Assembly: GCA_943138885.2 (NCBI GenBank)
Contig: OW964556.2
Coordinates: 15,766,001-15,830,000, forward strand
DNA length: 64,000 nt
Reading direction: 5' to 3'
DNA from: Tholera decimalis
Lineage: Eukaryota; Arthropoda; Insecta; Lepidoptera; Noctuidae
Shown: positions 35,723-47,236 of the stretch, piece by piece
How the letters are laid out: each line of letters starts with the position of its first letter
How positions within the stretch are numbered: position 1 is the stretch's first letter
Position numbers and translations under genes: made by a program
Notes under the pieces: generated by a model
The model's input: the letters and a program-made list of their open reading frames with translations, nothing else
Database searches by the model: none
What the model was told of the DNA's origin: nothing

Positions 35723-36268
35723 CCCCTCAAGTGTCAACAGTACACCGTTTGTACATAACGTCACGGCTCGCATTGGACGATGGTATTTTACGTTTATGTT
35801 GCAAGTAACACGATATGGCTGTATCTTTCGACTAATCGATTCATACTTGACCAGTTTTAGTAATATTTTAAAGGGAACACCGCTAAAACGAACGAAAAAA
35901 AACATGTTTACAAAATGCATCTGTGGTTTTTGTTGTGACGCCGCAGACTTTTTCGTTGTGTTATCAAATATTTTTTATTACTTTTTACAGTGTCTACGTG
36001 GTATTTTTCGTGAATATGTGTTTTTTCGTGTATATGACTTCGAATGTGAGTGAAAATTATAAAAGTGAAAACATATCACATCACTGCGAGATAAAGTCAA
36101 TTTGATTTGCTAATTGAATGATATAAATAGTTAGATAAACTCATAACGAAGCCAGGAAGGTATAATATATACCATGATAATGGCCATAAATTGCCGATTT
36201 ATCATTTTTTCTGAAGTCCTAACCAAAAATAAAAAAGTACATTAAACACAACAAGCACATTCGAGGGG
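35723..36268. mobile_element. TTAA-flanked element (piggyBac-type), absent in copy A
   Basis: Exact TTAA at 35719-35722 and 36269-36272. The ends CCCCTCAAGTGTC and GACA-like CACATTCGAGGGG are imperfect inverted repeats beginning with CCC, as in piggyBac ends. Copy A has a single TTAA at 17412-17415. 546 bp. Two overlapping short frames inside resemble no transposase. Confidence 0.85.
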
Positions 36269-36401
36269 TTAATAAGATACCCCTTGGCATATTTTCTGGC
36301 TTCTGAGTAACGACTATCAAAGAAGTACAAATGATAGCCGGGAAAAACAGCTTAACATGCTAAACAAGGCACGGGGGAACTTTTTTTGTTTTTATTGATA
36401 A

Positions 36402-36680
36402 TAGGGTCGCGTTTGACCACCATCTCACCTGATGGTAAGTGATGATGTGGTCGAAGTTGGAGCACGCTTACCTAAAAGTAACCTATTCACTCTTGACTTA
36501 AAGACTCCCAGGTTATAGCGATCAGGAAACACAGACTCCGGCAGAGAATTCCATTCCTTAGCCGTACGCACAATCAAAGTATTCTCAAAACGTTTTGTGC
36601 GTATGGGTGGGATGCCCACCATGAAACGACGGCGCATCGCCGTATTCTCTTGTAGTACGATGATGGAACGGGCTTGGCGG
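36402..36680 (-). pseudogene. Jockey-like LINE ORF2 end
   Basis: Counterpart of 17534-17808. The minus strand retains RTAKEWNSLPESVFPD. The sites of both A-specific LINEs are empty at about 36680 and 36748. Confidence 0.68.
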
Positions 36681-36965
36681 AATTAGATTGTGTAATTACA
36701 TCGCAGACTCCCCGAAATGTAACCGATAGAAAACCGATAGACTTGCAACTCGTCGTTGATGTTCAAGGCTCTGGAGCTTTGAACTCGATATGTTATAAAA
36801 ATAGTCATCCATTCATGTACCGATCTCGGTAAGCATTGCTTAACCTTACAGTCCTACGTATGCAGCCGTTATTATTTAGCCACGACCTCCTCAACTTACC
36901 TACGTGTGAGATGCCACGCAAAAAGACAGCTTCGATGTTTTTATATTCAAACTTATAAAAACATT

Positions 36966-37126
36966 ATAAAAAATATTGCGCCCCACTAGGAACTCCTCAT
37001 GTAGCGTGAGTGTATTTTACAAACACCGATCCGTGACATGACTTACTGTAGGCCATACAAACATTTATTCCCGTGCGGCAATCGAGCCCACGAGACGCAG
37101 CGCCGCTATTAGTCGCTAAAAGTAAT
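36966..37126 (-). repeat. Decayed tRNA-derived SINE
   Basis: Counterpart of 21640-21800, nearly the same sequence. Confidence 0.5.
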
Positions 37127-37246
37127 GCAGACACTGGTATTAATAGTAATCTAAAATATATGATATTATCGATAGCAAAATTGGTACACACATTATTCTT
37201 TGAACGGTATATGTATGTATATTAGCTATGCTTACGTCTCATAATT

Positions 37247-37828
37247 GAAATGAAATGAAATGAAATATTTATTTTGTAAATTGGTTATAAATAACACTTT
37301 TACACGTCATGTTTTTTTTGCGTGTTAAGTTTAGCTAGATGAGGCCGCTATTTCCTAACTGACTACTCTGTGAAGAAACACCGAAACAAACTCAGAGGTC
37401 ATAGTCTCTTTTAAAGTCCAGACAATTTGTATTTTTATATGAGAAGCATGTAGGTTCATGTCTGTGGTATTCTTTTGAGGAAATAACCACGCAAATTTGA
37501 GCGGACCTGTCCAGACAGTGCAAGTATTTGTCAGTTATCGTGTAGCTCAACTTAGAACTTAAGGAGCTCAACAATTTGACAAAAAATACCAACGGACGTT
37601 TGGGTAGGCCACACAAGTACTCAAACTGCTTGACATCATTAAATAAATTATAGTGAAAGTAAAAACAACGAAGAAAGAATAACCTACATTGTCCTCACAT
37701 TAACAATAATGAAATAATTATATATAAAAAAAAAACAAAAACAAAATAAATAGGTATATACAACACTTAACAAAACAAATATTTTAATCAATAAAAAATA
37801 AATCAACTATCAAAATTTAAAAAATAAA
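37247..37828 (-). mobile_element. LINE 3' end with (GAAAT)n tail, absent in copy A
   Basis: A 582-bp insertion with an AATT target duplication (37243-37246, 37829-37832). A's uninterrupted site is near 21918. It is only the 3' UTR, in reverse orientation. Over 37392-37616 it encodes the same incidental frame as 6688-6912 with one residue changed. Confidence 0.85.
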
Positions 37829-38606
37829 AATTATATAGGTAGACGAAGGACCACTATGCAATGTTTGGTTTATAACATCAATACTACTTCGGAGAGTAGT
37901 GAAATAACTTTTTTTATTAACCGCCCCGATTGCGTGGGATGATTAATCAGCTAGACTCAATAAATTTGCTTTACACCGAAGAAAAATAGCTCCACGCCAT
38001 GAAGAAATGGAAGGCAGAAGGATACTTCAGTATACCCACATTTCGGCCATTATTTTTCAACCCTTAATTTGTATAATTACTAAGATTGGCACTTAACGAA
38101 CAGCAATTACCTTTCTAGTCTTTTGTTTTCTGGAAAAAAAAAAAACGTAAAAACAAAATACGACTAAAATCGACTGAAAGGCTTTAAATATTGTCATTCA
38201 GATGCATTGGTAGCATTTACTATTAAAGTTCAATAATATACGATAAGTTTTGTCGTTTATTTATGTGATCGAGTTTGTTTTGTACAAGTAATTATTTAAG
38301 TAGTTTTTTAAAAGGTCCTTTTTCTGGAATCGACTCCTCGAGCCCTCCATATTGATACCTTATAGTAAATGAATTACTAAAGGCTGCGCCATTTTTAGCC
38401 TTTAAGAAATGATAATTATTTTGCTTATTGGTTATAAATATCACTTTTACGCATCATCAATAAAATGTACATACAAAGTATATCATTTGTTGAACATATT
38501 CAGCCATTAACACGAAATAGCTAAATAAAAATAGGTACCTATAAACATACGAGTACATATTATGTGCAAACTGTCAAAATATTCTCTGAGGCAGTTCGAT
38601 AAAAAA

Positions 38607-39207
38607 TGGCCAAGAGCGAGTCGGACTCACCCATAAAGGGTTCCGTAGTACCTACGACACATAACTTTGTGTTTCATAGTATTTGTATGAATAATAAAGT
38701 TATATTTGCGTTTTTTTTTAATATGCTATATCTCAAAAAGTACTGACTGTATCTCGTTCAAACCAATTTTCGTTGAAAGTTTTCATTAAAATCTACAGCG
38801 TTTATTTATTTTTTTTTTCATTATAGGATTATAAAATTTAGAAGGCAGACACACGTTTTACCACTTCGGAAGTGTCTATCTTTCAAACTAGTCACTTTGA
38901 AAAAAAAACGGTATTAGTTTATTTTTAAAGATTATTACTCATCCATTATGGACACCCTGCATCCATCTTAGGTTTGATGTAAAAAGTTTCTAGGGTCATG
39001 ACATGTATGAGAAGCCACCCTTATTGTTAACTTTTGTATAAACTTCGTAATGCGGTTCACAGAAAACCTACCTACCAAGTTTCGACTGTTTAGTCATAAT
39101 AGTTACGGAATGAAATCGCTCTGACCTATGGACTGACAGATAGACAGACATGACGAACCTATAAGGGTTCCGTTTTGTGCCATTCGGTTACGGAACCCTA
39201 AAAAAGG
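38607..39207. repeat. Dispersed repeat with GGAACCCTAAAA end
   Basis: Counterpart of 22706-23250, longer because it keeps the stretch around ATATCTCAAAAAGTACTGAC that A lost. Confidence 0.6.
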
Positions 39208-40007
39208 AAAAACTGCTTACTAAAGTTTGCATAGACTAAGTTTGGTTTATATTCAAACCCTTTTACTAGCAACCCTTTTCGCTTATACAAAATGATAACC
39301 TCTCTAATCTCCCCTTCCCACAATTCCTTAAGCCGATTGCCTAGCTATTACTTCTCCTACAATTTATTAAGATAACGTTTATCTAATCCTAATTAATGGC
39401 TAAAGATATTGGGTAGTTAGGCTTGTATTAATGGTGGTTCATCTAATGAGCCATATTTATCAGATAAAAGCAGGTGAGTTACAACTATCGGTTGAAATAT
39501 TGATGATTAATCTGAAAAATATCGCTATTTTTAGACTTATGTTACATATATGTGTCACTTCTCGATTTGTGGGAGGCTTTCAGCGCAAAAGGCCCTTACA
39601 ACAGTGTTTAACAAGATTGTTAGTAATGTGGATTCTACCCATACTGATAGTACTCTTTTTAAAAGAAATAAAAAGAAGTAAAAAAAACTACATATACTAA
39701 CCTTATTTAAATGTACAAATGCACTGCAACTGCATACAAGTGAGGGATTAAATAAAGCTATTAAATAAATACGTGTCACTCCTAGAGTATCTTCGGCATT
39801 TTTTCAGAAAATGATCAATAACGAAACAAATTGTAGTAATCTTATTCGAAGAGAAAATATCTTTGTCACTGTAATACTCCAACATTTCAATGTTGAAGCG
39901 TAGTTGGGGCTGTCATTATTATTTTCTTTGAAATTTAAATTAAATTTAGTCTGAACTGCACGACCTACTCCCACTCTACCATTGTATGTTTTTTTATTTA
40001 TATTTTG
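39208..40007. other. Copy B, no gene seen
   Basis: Counterpart of 23251-24047. Near 39600 the uninterrupted version reads ACAACAGTGTTTAACAAG where A has a different short stretch. Confidence 0.45.
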
Positions 40008-40075
40008 GTTCGCATTTGACCACCATCTAACCTGATGGTAAGTGATGATGTGGTCGAAGATGGAGCACGCTTACC
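40008..40075 (-). mobile_element. Jockey-like LINE 3'-terminal fragment
   Basis: Counterpart of 24048-24115. Confidence 0.62.
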
Positions 40076-43000
40076 CACCTTACCCCTTACCTTTAAATAC
40101 ATTAAATCCTCGATATTAAAACCCATCACTTTGTGTTTTACAGAAATTATTAAAAATCTCGACTCTTCAAACGACAGCGATATTAACAATGGCGTAACTA
40201 AATACATATTTTTTAATGATTACTAATTGACAATAGGATCTTCACGAAAGCAATTAAGTATAAGAGAAAAATAAAGTCTTTGTTTAGATGAAAACATGAC
40301 AGAACAAAGGAGCGAGGATGAATGAGATATTAAAATTAAATAAGGTTCGGACTGTTATTAGACACCTAGTATGAACAATCAAAAATACATCTTAAGCGAG
40401 CAGCTAGTTAATAAAAAATATAATTATAAAGTAACAGTTAAATATCGATGTCACTGGTACTGGTATTTCAACACTTATCTGCCTGCAGGTAGGTATCGCT
40501 AATATTACTGTGTTAGATTTTATGTGACTTGGCCGTTGACTTGGATGTGCCAACAAGTAAATGTGCATAAAGATTGTTCAACGGTCGGTTCAACTATATT
40601 AATAAAGGAATCGCAGTAAAGAACCTCAGACTGGCTTGGCTTTGCTTAGAGATTTCATTACTTTTTATAGAGAAATAAGCAGCTCCATCGAGACTACTTA
40701 GGCTAGTTTTTTACAGGATGTTTTTGGGGGGTTTGCTTATTTTTAAGTATGTCTATTGGCAGTAAACTTTTTGGTAGTCCGCGGTGAATATTTTTAAACA
40801 CGGTTTTATGTTCAGAAAATTAAACTTTTATTACAGTTTACAGATTTCTGAAATACGAAAATAAAAGGTCATAAAAAAGGTCTGCCTTCCACAGCTTCCA
40901 AGAAAAATATTGGATGATCTTGGAGATGTGTAACTCGAAGATTTTGGGGTAGTAATCTGAAGCGAAAAGGTTATGTAGATTTTTGGTACCGTGTCCAATA
41001 TAGTCTATGAAGACCGCGGCATCAATTTTCAGACGAAGGCCACCGAGAAACACCTACGCACTAAAATGTGAGATAAACACACAGCGCATATACCCGAGGA
41101 AAATTGAATATAAGTGTGTACTTTGTGTTTTTATGTTAGTATTGGAAGTGGGAGTTCTTTCAGTTTTATTCAATAAAATTTCTTTGTACTAGATATGCTT
41201 ATAAAAACACACATAAAAATGTAAAAGCTTTGTACAAAAAATATCAATGTACTCAATTTGAGGCGATTAAAAAACTCGCTGAAGTTGTAGGTGGAGGTAG
41301 TAAAATTAGTTTGGCACTTGAAATTCTGGCTCGAAGGAACAAGAGTCGCTTGCGTTATGGGTACATGAATGTTAAATTTGATCAACAAAATATATTCGTC
41401 TGACTTAGGTTTATGGATCGTTTACTTGGCTAGTGCGTTTTACACGTTACACAAATACAGGTCTAACCAAGAAATAAAAAGGCGAAGATCACGCAATCTT
41501 TACCTAGTTGAACTCTCAAATGCCACTTATTCTGGCTTCAAAGGCTGTAAAGAACAATTATAAAGCTTTCCGGATCATTTTCGGTAATTGCTGGAACACG
41601 TATGGTGATTATGGGATTAGATAGGCAAACGTTTTGGAAGATTATTTGACCCGAGTGTGTAGTGGTATAGATTGTTAGTGGACGTGTCCGTGTTAATCAG
41701 CTTATACTGCTCCATTGCTGGGCAAAAGTTCTTAGCTTTACGCTTTTCGCAGTGGACTTCTTTTCCACATATACGTCTAAGAAGGGTTGTCTAATCTTTT
41801 GCTAAACGTGCACAAAAAGGAAATTTTCTGGCAGAGCACCTAAAGGTGAGCGGGTTGAGTTTTGTATGACTTGAACATTTACTACAGGCACCATTTTGTT
41901 TCGACCAAACACCAATTCAGACAGTAAAAAAAAACTATATTCCAAGTTTACAAACAACTTTGCAAGTTTGCGTTCTGTTTCTGATAGGTAAATTGTACAC
42001 CTGTTACGAAGAACGTTGAGATCTGAAGTGCTTACAGTTTCCATTTTCGAGTTTACTTTTATAGTTTCAAAAGTGTCATTTTAACACGTGCTGAAATGAA
42101 AGCTACAAAATTCTTAAAGCAAGTATACGTTACAAAAAATGTAGTAAGCTACGTGTATATCAGCCGTAATACGCTGTAATTTAGTAATATAACTTGCAGT
42201 TTCGCTCCTAGTCTGAGGTCGTAAAAATAAATAAAATGCTCGAGCCACGATCATAGATGACTTGCTGTAAATTACCGTGAGCACGGCATTAGTGTCGTGG
42301 ACGTGCTTATTGGCACTTTACGACCGAAGCGGTTATTTAACCGCGGGTGGCATCATATTAATTTTATTAGTTCATTGTAACACTGAGTAAGGAGGAGGAG
42401 CTTGTAGCTAAATAATAAAACCACCATCTTCAAGATTAAACAACGCTTGTCAAGGTTGGTCTGTTGACGGGTGACCATCCAACATATCGAGATATATGAA
42501 AGCCTGGTAAGTCATTGGTTTCAGCAGTCATTTCCACATCTTTGACAATGGTTACGGGTCAGAAACCAGAAAGTCTGACAAAAGTCGTGCTAAGGGGTAT
42601 TGCGTTATCCAGCTATTTGGTACAGTCAGTCGTTTCCATGTAAAATACTGTGACTGAGATGCATCCAGTTAGACTGGAAGCCGAAGTCGAGACCAACGAG
42701 AAAAGGCTCTTTTTTCGCAATGGAAAGTTTTGCCGCCGACATTATTTTCCATTTCTTATAAATGCTGACGACCCTTAGTGCCCTTTAGTAGAAAAACAAC
42801 CAAGTTTTTGTGCTCAGAGAAAAGTATCAAACAGTACAAATAAGTTTAAAAAGTATTCTAAAAATTTAAGAAAGGTTTTCCTCAAAAAGTATTACAGGTA
42901 TATAAATACAACCTATAGGTTGTATTTTTCTTATTTAAGAAATATTTTTATTAGAAAAAGCAAATGGCGGCTGTGTATGGCCTGCCTTTTTATTTCACTA

Positions 43001-43553
43001 AAATGTGACGAGTTCCACCGAAATACCGGCACCGCAATGTTTCTAAAAGTTTACGAGCTACCTCCATTTTAAATGCCAGAAAACAGTGGATTAATATTTA
43101 AATAGAGTAGAAAGCAGTAACGTGTTTATAACGGTGAAAATTAACTTTCAATAAGCAGTGATTTCGAGTGTTACAGATGTACCTACAAATGACAACCAGT
43201 TAAACATATTGGATGTAGGACTAGTTCAAAGCATTTTGGCAAACCCAAAATCGAAGGAAGCAAAAGGACTATGTAGTTTTGTTTTAATCGTTCAGCAGTG
43301 AGGAGCTAGTATTTTAGTGTTTTAGTGTTGCATTTTATTATATTACTTAGCGGATTAATTTTGTTATAAGGTACGATGGGGTTGACATATCCTTATTGGA
43401 CAAAAACCCCGAATTAAAAAATATACAGATATGTATATAAAAAAAAATATGCAGATAAATAAAAAAAATATACAGATATATAAAAAAAACCAGAACCAAC
43501 GGCTTAACGTGCTTTCGGAAGCGCGGAGGAAACTCTGTGTGATAAGATTTTCA
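40076..43553. other. Copy B, featureless stretch with the exchange point
   Basis: No gene seen. At 42173 B carries G like C where A has A. At 42200 B carries T like A where C has C. The switch in ancestry lies between these positions. Confidence 0.7.
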
Positions 43554-44014
43554 CTCATCCACAAACTGACTCCGACAAACGTTGCTCATCCTTGAAAATC
43601 GACCCTATTTTTACCGGGTGGGAAAATCATCGAATGACTTCTTCCGCTCTGGGTGGAGCCCGTCACTGGTGTTGACGACTCTTTGAGGCGCGCGCGGAAC
43701 ACGATGCGCCGCCGACCCGGGCCTAGTCCTTACCGGACGGTGAGCTACCCCTGTTCGACGTCCGCAAGCCCGCGCCTACGGTGGCCGTAGATCGGCCCGC
43801 GATTCCCGACGCCCGGGACGTCTCCCGCGGTAGCTGGGGCGCGAGGAAGAGAGTTGCCTCTCCCTCGCGCGTTCAGCCTCCTCCTTTGTTAGCATGACTG
43901 CTCCGCAGAAGAAGGCGACTGCTTTCCATTTCCTGTCGCCCCGCACCATGATCTGAACCAGGGCCGGGCGCGAGAGGTTGCCGCTGCCAAAGATCAACCC
44001 TTGCGACTGTTATT
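43554..44014 (-). mobile_element. GC-rich degenerate retroelement segment
   Basis: Counterpart of 27600-28060, with no difference seen. Confidence 0.45.
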
Positions 44015-44191
44015 ATTTAGCCACAAGCGCCTCTATGAGCTCTTTAAAGCTATTTTGTATGACCATCAGTTAATACAATCCCGTCTAATATTCTCATAGT
44101 GGTTTCGTATAACCGCTATTGTAACCATAGATTAAGCAATTTTGTTAAATAGGTGTATTTAAATGTTGTTGTACAATCTACGAGTATACTA

Positions 44192-44395
44192 TCTACACTA
44201 ATATTATAAAGCGGAAAAGTTTGTTTGTTTAAATGCGCTATCTTCGAAAGTCCTCAGTGGATTTCGATGAAATTTGGTATGAAAGTAGCTTGAAGCTTGA
44301 GGAAAGTTAAAAATTACTTTTTACTCGACTCCAAAAGAATCAAGTTATATTTTTATCATGATAAATTCCACGGGAGCGAAGGCCCACGAGATTGT
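44192..44395 (+). mobile_element. Lep1-type Helitron, decayed
   Basis: Counterpart of 28238-28441. Confidence 0.62.
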
Positions 44396-44797
44396 AAGTA
44401 AAGAATATTCTTTCTATCTATATTTTAATTTCTTATTGTGAAGGCGGGTAACACGATCAAAGCCACAAATCACATCTAATGAACGAATCAATCAATATAA
44501 AATCACAAATAAACGAATCAATTACGGAAAAACATAGCGCTTTATTTCCAATTCGGCTGAAATGATTCGGAGATTATTTTCAGTCTCGTTGGATCGGTTA
44601 CGATCAACGCTCTGGGTAATGTTATCACTTTTACAGGATTACCAGTTTGACCGGCCCGGTTTTTATTAGGGTGATTTTATAAGCTCTTGTAGGTCATTTA
44701 TTGTGCAGTTGACTTTCATTGATAGTGATGATTTTGATATTTTAATACTTATAAATCGTAAATTCACCTATTATAAAACTTATTTTACAATAAATTG

Positions 44798-45089
44798 AAC
44801 CGACTTCAAAACTTACAAAAAAGACGCACTACAAAGAGAGAAAAAACTTTAAATATTGTTTTATTGTATGTCTAATTCCATTAAAAATAAGAGATCTACT
44901 CACATGGCTGAAGTCGGTGCCAAGATACGAGTAAATGAATAGGTTTCATCACCTCGGGTGTGCCCGAGAATGCGGCGTTCTTTGCCTATCAAAACTATTC
45001 ATTGGCAGAAACAGTATTTTCTGAGAAAATCGCGGATATACAAACATACATACAGATCGAATACAGAACCTCCTTTTTTGAAGTCGGTT
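44798..45089. mobile_element. AACCGACTTC element
   Basis: Counterpart of 28844-29135. Confidence 0.58.
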
Positions 45090-45234
45090 AATAAAAATAC
45101 AACTTTTGGCAATAAAAGGTGCTCGCAGATTCTTTATTCAACTTTTCAATGAAGTAGTTGAATTTAGAAACTGCAAAAAAGCCTAGGCAGATAATGTATA
45201 TGTGATAAGGTATATAAATTATGTGTTTCGAAGC

Positions 45235-45420
45235 GTCAATAACCTAGTGACTAAGGTGTTGGACTTGTGATCGAGAGGTCGTGGGTTCGAACCCCACCCA
45301 TTACACTATTGCCGTGAACCCACTGCAGACACAAGCATATTTAGCTTAGTTGCAGGTGTTAACAAGATTGCTAGCATTATGAATTCTACCCGCTTAGCTA
45401 GTTCTCTTTATAAAAAAAAA
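45235..45420 (+). repeat. tRNA-derived SINE
   Basis: Counterpart of 29281-29466, with boxes A and B unchanged. Confidence 0.73.
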
Positions 45421-45571
45421 TATTGAAACTAAGCATAAGTATGTTCCTAATTTTTTAATAAACTTAAAAAAAACCTATTTAGAAAACTTATTTACTTTCG
45501 TATCAGACCAAATATTCACGGATTAAAAGTAACATCACTTGAATCAGGTAATTCGGTATATACAATGTATA

Positions 45572-46018
45572 CAGGGTTATTGAAAATACGTCCCGATACT
45601 GTTAAGGGCGTGTAGATGAGGTCATTAACTAACAAATCAACCCTAAGTTTCTAGGCCTAAAGTATACCATTATCGAGAATTTTTTATTTTAATATTAAAA
45701 TAAAATAGGACTTTATCTCTTTTAAAAATTCATAAAAAAAAACGAAAACACGTTTTAGCATTCTTATTTATTAAATAGCTAAAGAATTAAGTTGCTCATA
45801 ATAAAAAAAAACACAAAACAATTAAAAACCTCCGTACTTTTGAAAAAAGAGATCCAATACTTATTTTATTTTTATGATTTTTGCAACGTCTTATGAAATA
45901 AATATCTTTTTCTCTTAAAAATCACTAATCTATTTCGACGGCGGAACATTTTATTTGTTAGTTAATGACCTCATCTATACGCCCTTAACAGGATCGGGAC
46001 ATATTTCCAATAACCCTG
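45572..46018. mobile_element. Mariner-type MITE (CAGGGTTATTG ends)
   Basis: Counterpart of 29618-30064. Confidence 0.73.
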
Positions 46019-46539
46019 TATATACAGCTGATGTTAACTGACAAAAATTTGAAAGAAAACTTAGGGGTTCCCGTAACTGCTAAAGGTTCAGTGATTCATC
46101 TCGCAAAACGTGGGAAAGGGGTGCGATTCCAAACACGTGCCACTTCAATTCCTGAATTCCCAGACTGAATTAATTCCGTTCCGCAATACAAAGTACACGG
46201 TTATCGCAAGAATATTGCCGACATCGTTACGTTACGGTTTATTTGTAATTAGAACTAAAGACAAACACACACAGCAATATTCTAAAGTCATGAAACCATT
46301 AGTGACACATGTGTTGGAATTTACGACTGAAAGTCTTTGGAATTAGATATTTGTTGCTTCTGAAAGTACCTCTATTTACTTTATTCAGGAATTTAATCTG
46401 AATAATTTCCTCCAGTGACAGAAATTCTATACTTCTTAACTATCTAATATAAGTTTGTAGAAACTAAAAAAGATTGAAATTTTATAGTTGCAAAGATGTA
46501 AGTACTGTAAAAAATATATATCATGTTTTAATCGCTTTA

Positions 46540-46974
46540 TCTATACTAATATTATAAAGCGGAAAAGTTTGTTTGTTCGTTTGTTTGCTTGAACGCGCTA
46601 ATCTTCGAAAGTACTGGGTGGATTTGGATGCAATTTTGTATGGAAGTAGTTTGAAGCATGAGGAAGGTTATAGGCTACTTTTGACGCGACTGCAAAAAAG
46701 GAGAGTTATGTTTTTACCGTGATAGAATCCACGGGAGCGAAGCCCCGCGTTAGTACTAGTAATATTATAAATGCGAAAATTTGTGAGGATGTATGTATAT
46801 TTGTTGCTCTTTCACGCAAAAACTACTGAATGGATCTCAATGAAAGTGGTGAGTAGATAGATAGTTGACATCCTGGAATAACACTTGAGCTACATTTTAT
46901 CCCGGAATTCCCACGGAATCGGGATTAACGTGGGAAAAAACTCCCACGCGAACGAAGTCGCGAGCAAAAGCTAG
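46540..46974 (+). mobile_element. Lep1-type Helitron
   Basis: Counterpart of 30586-31020. Its presence in B, with absence in C, supports B's right part deriving from A. Confidence 0.87.
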
Positions 46975-47224
46975 TGAAAAATATAAGCAAAGAGAACGAA
47001 GATCACGGTGATCTTTTGTGCCATCTGTTGAAGTCAATTAGGGAAATATGGGATTTAATAAAATAATAAATTATGGTAATTTTATTAAGAGGACAACCCG
47101 GCTGTCAGTTTTAATGCAGCGATTTGTTATTCAAACATTTGAATTAAGCATAGGTACTATCGGCATACGCATGCTCATTTAAGAAAATATTTCTGTGGAA
47201 GCGCAGCTAGTGACAAACCACATC

Positions 47225-47236
47225 TCTTAGTATACA
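47225..47236. other. B/C junction filler (12 bp)
   Basis: The same 12 bases as at 31271-31282, so both junctions descend from one original breakpoint. Confidence 0.75.

Larger units (their letters stand above)
31283..47236. repeat. Tandem array copy B (15,954 bp), a hybrid copy
   Basis: Middle copy. 31283-42173 matches C's left part, including insertions absent from A. 42200-47236 matches A's right part, including the Helitron absent from C. Confidence 0.93.

Noticed and set aside
35796..36053. 85-codon frame inside the TTAA element as a transposase fragment
   Set aside because: No piggyBac catalytic motif is visible. An overlapping frame is equally open, so it is probably incidental.
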